From NCBI GenBank assembly GCA_002964805.2, contig PUDQ02000010.1, positions 1,736,001 to 1,800,000 of the forward strand: a stretch of 64,000 nucleotides of DNA, written 5' to 3'. Under the pieces are notes generated by a model. The model was not told where the DNA came from and did no database searches. It saw only the letters and a program-made list of their open reading frames with translations. The number at the start of each line of letters is the position of its first letter. Position 1 is the stretch's first letter. Of the stretch, positions 1-11,820 are shown in pieces. A program made the position numbers and the translations under genes. Origin of the DNA: Trametes villosa. Lineage: Eukaryota; Basidiomycota; Agaricomycetes; Polyporales; Polyporaceae.

Positions 1-1168
1 TCATACTGTGTAAAAGGGATGTTATAATGTCCACTATAGCACTCACAATTAGAGCAACAATTCCCCATTAGTGCCACAGGCCAGCCTCATTGAGCTTCTC
101 TGGTTTATATCTAAGTCCTTTGTGCACAAACCCCTAGAGTGTTACATGTCTATATGTCATCAGATTCAGCTTTCTAAGCTCTATCTAACCATACACTCTC
201 AATATCCCAAACATGGGTACAGGCCTTGAAACCATCAGTGGTGTTAAACCACCTACTATACATAACAAGTGAATATGTAAAACCCTTGTTGATATGCTAA
301 TTGAGCATCACTGCAGGTGGAATATATATGAAAATGCCCCTACATACAAGTAGTAAAAAACTACGCTCTACTAACAGTAGAGATAGCAAACCAAGTCAAT
401 CCCTCAGATCTATAACTGCTGATTTCACTGGCTGCATCTGGTGTCTATATTTCCAGTCTTGTTAGGCTGTTTCTGATGATAAAATCTCTATGGTTTGAAC
501 ATGCTTAGCACGAGGGCTTGGACAATGTATAAGTCAGTATAATGAGCAAGAAAGGAGGTCAAATCATTGTAATCTCTAATCAATATCTCTACACAAACTG
601 CAACTCTGACACCAAATCAATTACCCCTGAATGGTGAACATCACTGCTGATGTAACTAGAGCACGCAATCATATAAAAAGCTGAAGAGCAACACTAGTGT
701 TCAAACATCTGGAGACACAATCAGTAAGGCCAGCCCTTTTATGATAGGCTGAAATACTCCTTCAATCAGATGCCAAAAATCAACTCAGTTGCTTGCATTG
801 CTGTAGAAGATGTTCTTCAATAATACAATTACAGCATCAGGCTCCAACAATACTCACCCAATCAGGGCAGTGTCCTGTGTATATTGCTTGTCCTGAGTGT
901 GAAATATTTAGCACTCCTAGTACTCTTTAGCAAATGTCTTTTGGGCTTACTACATACAAAGAGTAGGCAGGTGCAAATCAACATGATGTTGCCAGTGAAT
1001 GTTGAACTTCGTTATATGGAGGTACATCTAGCCCCTTTTTGTCAAAGCCACACAGTGCAATGCTACATGTTAGCTATTCAGCATACTTAGAGATGTTGAT
1101 ATATGATGATAATCCTCTGCAAAACCTCATCAATCGGACATGCCAGTATTGGCCCTCTTCCCCCAAGT
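1..1168 (+). repeat. Repeat-family copy A, right-hand part only
   Basis: This is an AT-rich, CpG-poor, non-coding stretch that aligns by eye with 4540-5606 of copy B. Shared landmarks are the 'attagtgccacag..cagcc' segment near 70, the 'aatcagggcagtgtcctgtgta' region near 860 and the terminal module ACATGCCAGTATTGGCCCTC at 1138-1157, followed by CCCCCAAGT. The left part lies outside the window. It is diverged from B by scattered substitutions, so it is an older copy than the B/C pair. Only short ORFs occur and I do not regard them as genes. Confidence 0.75.
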
Positions 1169-2486
1169 TTAACTGGAAGAAGTATAGTCTAATGGATGCT
1201 GCCATGTCTTGAAATGACAAAGAGGGTGTAGATACCCTTAGATATGTTAAGCCCCACATGTTTGCTAGTACTGCCCTAGCAGCAGTGGGCTGTTATCCAA
1301 TGTGTTATAATAAGTCCATTGTGTACGGGTCCATAGGGGAACAGTGTGGTGTCAGGGTTTGTTCAGTGGCCGCAATGGAGTTGACTGGCGGGTGGGGGCC
1401 AAAGGGTGTATGGTGGTGCTTGGACGAAGGTGGGTGCGGATCCTTGCTCTCGGTGGGGGTAGGGGCTTGCTCACCCCTGTTGAGGGATGATATCGGTATG
1501 CCCATGAAGCCAGTCTCCTAGAAGATGAAGACCACATTGCCGTAGTGATGTCTGCCTCAGTATCTTTCAGGACCACTGTGCTGATGAACTTGTGGCTGGC
1601 CCAGGGGGCGATGCAGTTTGGGAACAGGACTGCACTCCCCGCTCAAACCATGGGCGGCTGAACGCACTGGGCCCCCTGGCGACCGGTGAGGGGTGTGCAA
1701 GAGGGGAGGTAAGTCTTTGTTTGGGGTGTGGTGGATGATGGGCATACGGGTGTTGACATTTTGCCCGTCATTCATAGGTGCCTTATATATGTTTTGTGGG
1801 CCCCCGGCCATTCTTGCAGTGAAGTTCCCTGCCCCTTGGGGGCGCTTATTTCCGCACTTCATGTCACTGACCTCGTTGCTGGTTCTAGGACACTTGCCCC
1901 ATTAGGCACATGAATCAGGGTCCATTTTCGTTCACATACTGTGGGTCCACGAGGCTGCCCCAGTGCCCATGTCTTCTTGCTGTAGGCCTCAGCTCAGGCT
2001 CCCCCCTTTTGGCTTCTGTGGCTTTTGGAGATGTTCTCCAAGATCACGGGTGCATTTTTTTTGCTTCTTCCAGGGTTTATCTAACTAGGTGGCTGTCCTC
2101 CAAGTCAATTCCAGCTCCACAAGTTGGCTTTGTGCAGCCCCACCCGTGCCTAGGTGCAGGTCTAGTGCGCAGATCACGGTACTGTTTTCTTTAGCAAGTG
2201 CTCCTACCCAGCTCCATGCTCCAAGTGTGCACAGACCTGTTTCCCGTTTCCAGGGTGCATTCCTGGTATCCGGGACCCCGAACTGATAGCCTCCAAGCTA
2301 AAGGGACCCTCTTTGCGGCCCCATCTTCGGTTTTCTTGGCATGACTCCTCAGTGGCTATGTGTTTCCATGGTACTAACATCATCTAGGTCGCATGTCATG
2401 TGGTTATGTCATGGTGTCGTGTTTGGCACATGTCCTCTGGCTTTATGCCTAGTGTATCCTGTTTCTTTTTCTGGTTTTCATTTTAC
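1169..2486. other. Unassigned segment between repeat copies A and B
   Basis: This stretch is GC-richer and contains more CpG than the flanking repeats. Both strands carry ORFs of 60-100 codons, but none has a recognisable domain, and the overlapping open frames on both strands look like base-composition artefacts. It starts directly after the terminal module of copy A and ends where copy B begins at ATTGATGAGG. It could be host DNA trapped between two insertions or the remains of an unrelated element. Confidence 0.4.
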
Positions 2487-5400
2487 TATTGATGAGGAAC
2501 AAAGAAATTGTTTCTTATGAGGTGAGCTTCCTGCCAACTTGTGTCACGGAAAGTTGACCCCATGGAAAAAAATATTTTGAGACTCAGCTAATCCAACCTT
2601 AGATTTGAAACAAGCGCCCTATAGAACTTCCACATACAAACTTGGGGTTAGGGTCACAGTCCATTAGAAAATCTAGGGTTAGAGACTAGATCATGCACAC
2701 AGCCACCCTGACTGCTTGCTAGCCTCGCTCTAATGCTCTATGATGGGCGCCTGTGTAACCCTAGGTGGCACAGCATGGCCAACCACTGTTTGAAGCCACA
2801 AAGTATGACACCAATGCTTTCATAAGGGGTATACACATTGATCACATATCAGGTGTACAGCAGTAATTGTGACATAATATCATTCCATACTGAGATTATG
2901 ATACTTCAGTCACAATACACTGAGGTGTGATCTTGCTACAACAGCTTGATTGGTAACTGTACCAACATCTAACACTATCTCTTTACATATACTGAAGTCT
3001 TTGAAACCAAGTAGTGCAGTCAATGCCTCTCTGGCTGCTCATTTAACAATGAGATATTATATAGTGCATAACCATGCAGCCTTAAGGCTTATGCTGGGAG
3101 GATGTACCCTGATCAGTTAGAGCTTGAAACCAGCCTCCTGATGGTATATAGCACATGCATTTTGGATACAAATTGAAGGAGGTATGGGCTATGCATTGCC
3201 CACTGTCTCTCATTGGATGCTTATAAGTGTCATTTTGCCAGATACCAGCAGCAGCGATGAATCAGGTCAGAGCTGAAAGCCACCATTAGATAGCCCTCAA
3301 AAATGCCTTTCTAACGGTATGCTACACTTGTTGTTTAAGCAAAAACTGGATGTGCTGTGGCTAACAACTTGTAAGAAAATCTAGGATTTTGGGTGCTAGC
3401 ATTGTTTCAAATGGAGTAAAACCGCTTTAGCGCAAAAACCAGAGGGTATAGAGCCACAGGAACAATCACATCAGATAGCCCTTGACCACTAACATATTAT
3501 GGAGCAAAGCTATACCCCATTTAGTGAGGAGACTACTGTTTAAACAGTGATTGACTGCTTTTTGCTTGAGTGAATAATGGGTTAAAGGGACAAGGAGGTG
3601 CTTGTAGTACAACTACACCAGTATATAAACTGCATACATAAGCAGGGTCAAATGGGATTCCAGTTATCAATTCAGATTGACTGTACACTGCCATACAGGC
3701 TGAGTAAGTGAATCATATGACCTTCTAATGAAGTATTATAGAGACCATGATAGTCATAAATACACATTAATACCCCCATATTGTAGAGCTCAAGAGCACC
3801 TTTCTAAGGGTATATGACATGTGCCATTTGAAGCAGAGCTGGAGGAGCAGTGGTCAAAAGAACTGGAGGAGGGGGCAATAATTGAAGCTGTGGCTGAGAA
3901 CAAACAAGTACAAAGCGGGAGGCACGACAACGCGAAACCGCGTTGTTGTACCACTTGCTTTGTACATGTTTGGCTCCCAACACAACTCCTTTTATTTTGG
4001 GCCACTGTCTAGTCCAAATGGTATGTATCATATATTGTCAGAAAGCTATCAGTGAGTAGAATCCAAAGGTGTACAAATAGGAATGCACTGCTTGCTCTAG
4101 TACTCATAAATAGGCCAACAAAGGCCCATTAGTGCCACAATTCAGCCACATTCAGCTTCTATGGTTCATACCTCAGTGCAATGTGCACAAACCCCCCAAG
4201 TATTATATACCATTGGATTCAGCTTTTCAATCCCAATCTAATGGGATATCCCATCTGCTGTAAGGGTGATCACAGGTTGCATAAACACACAAATTGTGTT
4301 CAAAATGGCAGCAGTGTACAGTATAATCAGTTTGTTCGGGGTTTTCAGCATGATACCATGGCTTGGTCAATGACACCCTACCTGTGGTGTGCTAGGGAAA
4401 CCAATGCTGAGGTGGTACATCCCCGTGATTGTATCATATCAAGAGGAAAGGAGGAACTCAATCAGACATGCCAGTATTGGTCCTCTACCCCCAAATAAAA
4501 TAAAACAAGTGTAAGCAGTAAACTGTCTATGAGTAGAATCACACTATCAAAAAGAGTAAGTTGTAAGTAATACCCACTACAGCAGTCTCCAACAGTGCTG
4601 CAATTCCCCCATTAGTGCCACAGTTCAGCCACATCCTGCTTCTCTGACTTATATTATAGTACTTTATGCACAAGCCCATATACTGTTGGATTCAGTTTCC
4701 TGATATCATCCCACAGTGAGCACTACATACTTCAAACATGTTTAAGCCCATATATTCAACCCTTGCTAATTTGCTGATTGAGTGTGGCTGTAGATAAAAT
4801 ATATGTGAAAATGCCTCTCCATTGAAGTAGTCAATCACTATGCTACTGCAAACAGTAGAGACAGTTAACCTAATAGCGGATTGTCAATTGCTCAGATCTA
4901 CATCTGCTGATCTCACTTAATGCACCTGATGTATTCTACAGTCTTCATTGTTTGCTCCATTGGGCAACTTTCTATCTTGTCAGGCTGTTTCTACTGATAA
5001 GCCTTCTATGGTTTATAGGTGCAAGCAGGATAGCTTGGAAAAAAGGTAAGTCAAAATTAGGTCAAATTATCACAAAGAGCCTCAATCATTACCCCCACAC
5101 AAATTGCTCTGACATCAACTCAATCCAATGGTGAACATCATGATATATGGAGATATGATTGTTATCACAGTGTTCATTCATCAGTAAGCAGGGCTGAAAT
5201 ACTTCTTCAATCAGATACAGGAAATCAAATAAATTACTAGCATTTGTGTAGGAGCCATTCTCTGATAAAACAGTCGCTGCACAGTGTCATGTATACTCAC
5301 CTAATCAGGGCAGTGTCCTGTGTACATTGCTTGCCCTATATGAAAGATATTGAGCACTCCTAGTACTTTTTACCAAATAGCTTTTGACCTTACTACATAC

Positions 5401-5606
5401 AAAGTGTAGGCAGGTGAAAATCATCATGGTGTCGTCAGTTAATTTTGAATCTTGACATAGGGAGGTACATCAAGCCCCTTCATTGAAGCCACACAGTGAG
5501 TGCTCTTTGTTAGCTATTCAGCGTAATCAAAGGTATTGATACATAATCACAATTCTCTGCAAAACCTCATCAATCGGACATGCCAGTATTGGCCCTCTCC
5601 CCCGAA
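2487..5606 (+). repeat. Repeat-family copy B: left arm of a 3.1-kb inverted repeat
   Basis: Copy B is the reverse complement of copy C (17288-20408). Paired positions sum to 22,894 across almost the whole arm (22,893 in the outermost about 75 bp), so there are practically no indels, and short ORFs in the two arms translate identically. The arm is AT-rich and strongly CpG-depleted; by eye about two dozen CG dinucleotides remain in 3 kb, many of them in one palindrome. It opens with ATTGATGAGG and closes with the terminal module at 5578-5597. It also holds an internal duplication: 'attagtgccacaattcagcc'-like segments recur near 4130 and 4615, and a variant terminal module lies at 4466-4485. I see no protein-coding content. 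The transposon class is unknown; no transposase is encoded in the arm. Confidence 0.85.
3908..3965. repeat. 58-bp palindrome in copy B, one arm eroded
   Basis: A 27-nt arm beginning GTACAAAGCGGGAGGC faces a matching 27-nt arm across a 4-nt loop. The right arm has several changes, mostly C-to-T or G-to-A, compared with the near-perfect version at 22081-22138. It is the only CpG-dense spot in the arm. It could be a hairpin acting in cis (protein binding or replication) or a small nested fold-back insertion. Confidence 0.8.
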
Positions 5607-5871
5607 GTAAGCAAAGTGTGCATGCCCCGGGTACACAGATGTAGTGTGGGCAGCTAGGTACAAGTGCCTCGCTCAGTCATTATTGCTAGATAGGCTCTGG
5701 TGCACTGTACCCGATTCTTGTGAATAGTGCAATAGCTTGATTACTAGCTGTGTTGACTGCTCAATATCATAGGTTTACATGTATTATAGCCTTGACCTGA
5801 GGCCCAGTAAGAAACAACAAGTGTTCATGCATGTCAAATCATATTCAGGCACCTGCCAATTCCTGTGCTTT
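5607..5871. other. Short unassigned spacer between copy B and the copia element
   Basis: This spacer has no homology that I can see to the arms, the LTRs or the right flank of the copia element, and no ORF of note. Its last five bases (GCTTT) should be the target-site duplication of the copia element but do not match the five bases after the other LTR (TCTAT). Confidence 0.4.
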
Positions 5872-6257
5872 TGTTGGAGCCTGATACTGCTGAGAGCGAA
5901 GGCTGGGGCTCAAGTTGATAGACAACACACTGTGGTCCAAGTTGAGCTGCTGAGGAAGGTAGATGACGAGGAATGCAGGGAGGACGAGGCATGCGCCAAA
6001 TATCTGACAACAAAAGCATTAAGTAAATGAGCTATGGAGGAAACAAAGTAAGCTATGGAGGAAACGAAATAAGCGCTGTGAAGCGTTCAGTAGGAAAACC
6101 CAGAAGGTTGAGTGTTCAATTCTAGCTGGTGCCGGCGCATTTGTGAGTGCCGGCGCCAACAAGTTCTTAGTATAAGAAGGAGGCACCGCGCACAACCGCT
6201 GTGCAAAGTCTGAAGTCAAACAGACGTAAAGAACGCGAAGAATCACCACATTCAACA
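5872..6257 (-). repeat. 3' LTR of the copia element
   Basis: On the plus strand it runs from TGTTGGAGCC to TTCAACA (TG...CA ends) and matches 11821-12181 throughout. It is 386 bp against 361 bp for its partner. Much of the extra length is a tandem duplication of about 20 bp near 6026-6069, where 'gctatggaggaaac' occurs twice. Scattered substitutions against the other LTR mean the insertion is not recent. Confidence 0.9.
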
Positions 6258-6273
6258 CTCCCCCCGATTTGAG
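6258..6273 (-). other. Polypurine tract of the copia element
   Basis: On the minus strand a purine-rich run containing GGGGGGAG abuts the 3' LTR. This is the expected position of the plus-strand primer in LTR retrotransposons. Confidence 0.75.
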
Positions 6274-6334
6274 CTGTCTGCGTCTCCTGCAACAGCAAGA
6301 GAGCGAACCTCCCCCCCAGACCAGCGCAGCTGGA

Positions 6335-9057
6335 TCACTCCAAGCCCACCATCCACCTGAGCAGCTCGACCTTAGCGCGAGGCAGCGCTTTGGTGAGCAT
6401 GTCCGCAGGCATCTGATCAGTGGGCACAAAGTCAGGAGCAATCTTGCCAGCCTCAACTGCGTCGCGCAGCCAGTAGAAGCGCAGGTCAAGGTGCTTCATC
6501 CTCCCGTGGTGCTCTGGGTTTTTCGCCACAGAGATCGCAGACTGGTTGTCAATGCGAAGGGAGGATGCGCCGTCGACTGGGGCCCCAAACTCAGAGAGCA
6601 TGTTGCGCACCCAGAAGATCTCCTCACCTGCCTCAACTGCTGCCACAAATTCAGCTTCCGTGGAGGAAAGCGTCACAATGGGCTGCAGTTTGCTGCTCCA
6701 GCTGATTGCACCGCTGCCAATGCGCACCAGGTAGCCTCCCGTCGACCTCCCGTTGTCCGGGTTGTCCCCATGAGCTGCATCGCAGAATGCGACGAACGGA
6801 GTGTCAAGGGACGGGTCTGGACGGTAGGTGAGGCGCAGGTCGGCTGTGCCCTTGAGGTAACGAAGCAGATGCTTCGCAGCCTTCCAGTGCGCAACCCCAG
6901 GGTTCGAGTTGAACCTGGCGAGGGTGGAGACGGAGTAGGCGATGTCTGGGCGAGTGCAGGTCGCCAGGTACATGAGAGCACCGACGATGGAGATGTAGGG
7001 GACGTTGCGCATGAAGGCGACGTCCTCAGGCGTCGAGGGAGTCATCGAGGATGAGAGGGAGAGGCCAGGCTCCATGGGAGTAGACACGGGGTTGCAGTCC
7101 GCCATGCCAAACCGCTCAAGGACGTCAAGGACGTACTGGCGCTGTGAGAGCGCCACAGAGCGGTTGGGACGGTCCCGGATGATCTCGATGCCCAGGAGGT
7201 AGGATGTGGAGCCCAGGTCGCGCAGCTTGAAGTGCTGGGACAGCTGGGAGACGACAGAGTCGATGGAGGACTCGGAGTTGGAGACAATGGTGATGTCGTC
7301 GACATAGATGGGCATGAAGATCCGGACGCCGTCTCGCTCAAAGACGTACATGGCAGCGTCAGAGCGCACCCGGCGGAAGCCCAGCTCCTGAAGCGCAGTG
7401 TGCAGCTTCGTGTTCCACATCCGAGCGCTCTGCTTCAAGCCGTAGAGCGACTTGAGCAGGTGCAGGACCTCGCCCCACTGGCTCTGGGTGAACGCAGGGG
7501 GCGGCTTCATGTACAGCTCCTCGTCGAGGTCGCCGTTGATGAAGGCATGGGAGATGTCGATGGAGCGCATGTGGAGGTCCTGGAGCGCAGCCTGAGCGAG
7601 GATGAGGCGGATGGAGGACATGCAGATGGTGGGGGCGAAGATCTCCGTGTACTCGAAGCCTGGGCGCTGGGAGAAGCCCTTGGCAACGAGGCGGGCCTTG
7701 TAGCGCTCAACAGAGCCGTCTGCCTTGCGCTTCAAGCGGAAGACCCACTTGCAGCCAATTGCCCGCTTGCCCGGGGGAAGTGCAGTGACTTCCCAGGTGC
7801 CGTTGGAGTGATGCGCTGCCAGCTCCTCGTCCATTGCCTTGCGCCACTCGTCCGCGTCAGGACGGCTCATGGCCTCCTCGTACGTCAAGGGCTCAGCCTC
7901 GGAAACGAAGAGTGCGCACTCCTCATCATCATCAAGCTCAGAACGAGCAAAGACAAAGTTGGGGGTCTCTGGCATGCAGTCGAGTGGATGCAGGAGGTAG
8001 AGATGGAGATGGAGCTGCAGAGGGCGCAGGAGAGGGCGCAGCGGAGCGCGGCTTTGGGGCCTTCCACCACTCACCAGGCGGACGGCTCACCCGGGTGGTG
8101 CGACGCTGGGGAGCACTGGGTCCGGCCTGGGAGGGGGGAGTTCGTCTGCGCTTCGCAGGAGGAGATGGAGGTGAATCAGGGCTTCGAGGACGAGGGGCCC
8201 TGTTCGAGGCCTGAACGGGGGGCGACGGCGGCGCAACTGCGTGAGGAGGTAGTGCGGCAGGTGCCTGAGCTGGGGGCGAGGGCGCGTCCGCATCGGAGTC
8301 GTCGTCGGCATGCTCCGGGGGGTCCTCTGGATGGGGATGGTCCTGAGGCGCATTTCGCACAGGAGGCAAAGCCTCGTCCTCTCCCCCCAAATGCGGCACA
8401 GGAGCATCGCGCTCGCCAGCGTAGGGAGGGGCCATGGGCCCAGGGGCGTGGGCGGGAGCTGGAGGTGCAGCAACGCGATCTGGCTCCGTGCTCCACCGCT
8501 TCAGGCCGGGGAAGAACCGCTCATCAAACTCAGCGCGTTCACTGATGACAGTGCGCTTCGTTGTGGGGTTGTAGAACTTCCAGCCCTTGTAGCCCTCCGG
8601 GTACCCAATGAAGACGCATTTCTCCATGTGAGGAGACAGGCCTTGTCGCTTGTCACGCTGGACGTGGACGTAGGCTGTGCAGCCCCAAACACGGAGGTGG
8701 GACACGTCCGGTTTGCGACCATACCAGAGCTCATGGGGTGTAGCATCTAGGCAGGCAGAGGAGTACGAGCGGTTGAGCACATGGACCAGCGAGAGGACGG
8801 CCTCTCCCCAGAACGTCTGAGGGAGTCCTGACTCTGCCAGCATGGCTGTAACCCCGTCCGACAGCATCCGGTTTGTGCGCTCAGCGACGCCGTTCTGCTG
8901 GGGACGGTTCCGGACAGAGTGCTGACGCTCAATGCCGTGGTCCACACGGAAGTCGATGAACTCCTGGGAATGTACTCCCCGCCCTTGTTGTCGTGCAGGG
9001 CCTTGACCGGCGAGCCGCTCTGCGTCTCTCCATGCCTGGGGAGGGGGTGCTCCCCTA
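6335..9057 (-). pseudogene. copia pol: integrase remnant, reverse transcriptase, RNase H
   Basis: The integrase part (about 9057-7980) keeps the second catalytic Asp context (DNKGGEY), then PQQNGVAER with the catalytic Glu, and the C-terminal WGCTAYVH region. The N-terminal zinc-binding motif and first catalytic Asp are absent because the segment upstream is foreign. At least one small frameshift lies near 9000, between DNKGGEY and SQEFIDF. A proline-rich linker leads into a frame change near 7980. From there 6335-7985 encodes a complete copia reverse transcriptase: AIGCKWVFRLKRKADG, RYKARLVAKGF, SLYGLKQSARMW, the catalytic IYVDD box and YLLGIEI. An RNase H domain follows (CDAAHGDNPDNGRSTGGY, LSSTEAEF, KHLDLRFYWLRD). 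The RT/RNase H frame is uninterrupted, so polymerase function may have been lost later than integrase, or this part may simply have escaped mutation. Confidence 0.92.
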
Positions 9058-10370
9058 GATGGTCTATAACTGTTCATTTCTTGTGCCAAGGTAAGCTTGG
9101 TTTTCTTCAGAATTGGTCACCATGGCAAAACCAAACCACCACCACCCAGCCCCTTCACCCAAGACTTGGGCCGTGCATTATCGGCACATGCCGAGAGGCT
9201 CTCTTCTGGGTCTGGGATAGGTGCATTTGGGAAGCAGGGAGCAACATCAATTCTTGGCGGGTCCCTGCAGCCTATGCCCAAGCAGGATATTCTGGCACTT
9301 GCATTGGCTCTGGCTGCAACGCCTCCTGCTAGTAGTCAAACCTGAACAACCACCGTCACCGCCAGCAAACCTCCTCAGATCCTCCTGAGCTGCTCAACTG
9401 CTGAAACAGTGCCCATTCTTTTTGCACATTGCCGCTGTCTGCACGTATGTACATCCAGGAGAGTGTCAATGGCAACCTTGAAACACCACAGTGGAATTCT
9501 CCCCCAATCAGTCCTCACATTTCTCATGTTGTCTGCGGGCATGTGGCAGTATTCTGCGGTCTCGTGGAGGCCTCCATGTGAGTCGAATCTCTGTCCTCGC
9601 TCTCCTTGCCTCCCCTAACACACCGTTGTTTGCCAGGTTCTATTCCAGGCAGTTGCTCGTTGCGGAAGCACTTTTTGCAGGAGGTTGACGCACAACCTGG
9701 ATGCAGTTAATCTCATGGGTATACTTCAGGAGATGCACAGTGGACAAGCTTGTCCTGAAGTCATGGTCAGCGACTAACCTCCATGGAAGCAACTGCCACA
9801 GGACTAAACAACCAGAGGACACAGATGCTCCTGCTAGCTCTGATTACAGCCCAGAACACATCCTACCTCATCTCCGGTTTGTGCGGGGACCAATCAATCT
9901 GGTCGCAGATCTCACAGCTGCACAACAGTCCGTGTGGTATGCTAGTCAAGAACACTGGAGCGGATGACCCAATGCCCCCACTGACAACAAGCAGGGCAGT
10001 ATCTGTCAGTCACCGCAATTCCTGTGGCATCTCTCCAGGTACTCCGAGCTGAACATCTTTGGTACTCACACAACCCCATCCCCTGTAGCTCCGATTATCT
10101 GATTGCCTGTCAGCCACGCTCCCATGCGGTATGGCCTTACGACAATGCACAACACAATGCCACAATTCATGGGTTTTCCAGTCTCATGCAACATTGTATA
10201 ACCAATTGCAATCACAGGATGTTTTTGTCACTGTCAATCTCCTTGCATCCAAGAGCTCCTGTTAGCCACTCTCCTATCAGAGCTAGCTGTCGCTGTGCGA
10301 GCCAACACCACAGTCTTACCTCACTGCAAGTGGGGCACTAAAGTACAACTCAATCCCAGCCAGGGCATGG
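9058..10370. other. Foreign segment inserted into the copia pol gene
   Basis: Copia protein homology stops at about 10371 (after the protease-to-integrase linker ending NERNTALL) and resumes at about 9057 inside integrase. The intervening 1.3 kb is CpG-poor with different composition, and roughly 180 codons of integrase that should be here are missing, so this is a replacement rather than a simple insertion. The plus strand holds several moderately long open stretches in different frames (9097-9345, 9409-9618, 9783-10052) that read like fragments of a gene with introns or frameshifts. I recognise no domain. I also see no terminal inverted repeats or target duplication at the edges. Confidence 0.55.
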
Positions 10371-11613
10371 CTTGGCTTGCAAGGAGGGCGGTGTTGCGCT
10401 CGTTGATTGGGGCACAGAAGAGCGTCCTGCCGTCGAGGGCGAAGTCCATACGCGCAGAGGAGATGGAGACGGTGAAACGACGGTGTTTGGTCAAGAACAG
10501 GACGGACAGGAGGTTGTTTCTAAGCGCAGGGACATGCAGAACCCTCGTGAACTCGACGTCTCGGCCCTCTCTCCCCCCAACCAGCGGTCTGAAGACGACC
10601 GAGCCCACCCCGGACGAGTAGATGACCTGGTTGTCCGCCAGACGGATCGGAACGCGCAGAGGCTCATAGTTGCGAAGCCAGTGACGATGGGGAGTCATAT
10701 GAGACGTGGCCCCTGAGTCTGCATTCCAATCGACATCAGCATCGAGCTGGAGAGGAGATAGAGGGTCCCCAGGGTCAGGGAGACGGAGACTTGCGCTGCC
10801 AGCAAACTCCTGGATGGAGGAGGTGGTGGGGGACGTGTCCTGGGCCTTGTTCGCGCTCTCAGCGCGCAGCTTGCACGGTTCCTGGGCCTGCTTCTGTGCG
10901 CGCTGGAACTTGAAGCACTGGGACATGGTGTGGCCGTCCCGGTGGCAGAACTCGCACTTGGAGCGAGGGGAGTGCGTCGCAGAGGCAGAGAGGGCGGTAG
11001 ACGACGCCAGGGACGTCTCAGAGGTGTGGGAGCGGTTGATCTCGTGGTTCTGGAAGGCAGAGACGATGGTGGCCTTGCTGAGCTTGTCCTGGAGCAGGAG
11101 AGCGTCTATGAGGGAGGTGTACTGGTCTGGGAGGGCTCGGATGAGCGCCATGGACTGCAGCTCGTCGTCGAGGTCCTTCAGGGTGAAGTTCTGGGGGCGG
11201 AGATTCTGGATGGAGCGCATGGACTCCTCAACGCGAGCAGAAAGCGAGGAGAGGGACTCATCCTCGCTTTTCCGGATGGAGAAGAGGGTGTTGTAGGCGT
11301 TGAAGCGTGCCCCAGGGCGACGGACGACGTGGGCAGCCTCCAGCTTCTTTCAGATCTCGACAGGATCGTCCACAGAGCCAGCAAAGTGGGTTCGCTGCTC
11401 AGGCTCCACAGCAAGGAAGATCTCACCGGCAGCCTTCTCCTTGCGCCTCAGCCACTCCTTCTGCTTCTCCTCGTCCTCGGAGGGCATAGACTCGGTCCCC
11501 TTGACCAGAGACCAGAGGCCATGCTTCATCAGCCAGGCCCTCATCTCTCCGCTCCATTGGGGGTAGTTGGACGACGAGAGGGGCTTGAAACTTGGAGTGG
11601 AGGACGATGACAT
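10371..11613 (-). pseudogene. copia gag-protease with in-frame TGA
   Basis: The likely start is the ATG at 11613-11611 (MSSSSTPSFKPLSSSNYPQW), which begins a gag domain of the UBN2/DUF4219 kind with the NYPQWSGEMRAWL motif. A TGA at 11352-11350 interrupts it after ...DDPVEI, and the reading frame continues in register afterwards (KKLEAAHVV). A CCHC zinc knuckle follows (CEFCHRDGHTMSQC, about 10,980-10,900). The aspartic protease follows with WNADSGATSHMT, where DSG is the catalytic motif. The TGA sits where a Trp codon would be one transition away. The frame ends where the foreign insert begins. Confidence 0.88.
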
Positions 11614-11808
11614 GGTGCGGGAGCGGTGGGCGGAAGCGCGAGCAATGACGACGAGATTTGGGATCAGGAGAGATCCAGGGAAAATTTTGCTCAGATAGGG
11701 GCTGGAAAGCACAGAGAGAGGAGGGGACTCTTGAAGGAAGATCAGAGCGCAGATGGGGCTTGATGGCAAGCAGGGAGCAGGGAGTCGAGCAGGGGCAGTC
11801 AGAGCGCA

Positions 11809-11820
11809 GGGCTCATAACC
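11809..11820 (-). other. Primer-binding site, initiator tRNA-Met anticodon-arm type
   Basis: Directly inside the 5' LTR the minus strand reads GGTTATGAGCCC, complementary to GGGCTCATAACC. That is the anticodon stem-loop of eukaryotic initiator tRNA-Met (CAU anticodon). Drosophila copia is known to prime from an internal half-tRNA in this way. I infer the same here. Confidence 0.7.

Noticed and set aside
4181..4498. A 105-codon ORF repeated identically at 18396-18713
   Set aside because: It is identical only because the B and C arms are identical DNA. It is not kept open in the diverged copies and has no recognisable domain.
7232..8545. A 437-codon plus-strand ORF
   Set aside because: It is antisense to copia reverse transcriptase and integrase and arises from GC-rich codons; no domain.
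11350..11352. Recoding of TGA as tryptophan, suggested by TGA at Trp positions in gag and in the ZNF830-like gene
   Set aside because: Other genes here (COX12, NUP159, eIF4B, RRP41) end naturally at TGA, so a global code change is excluded.
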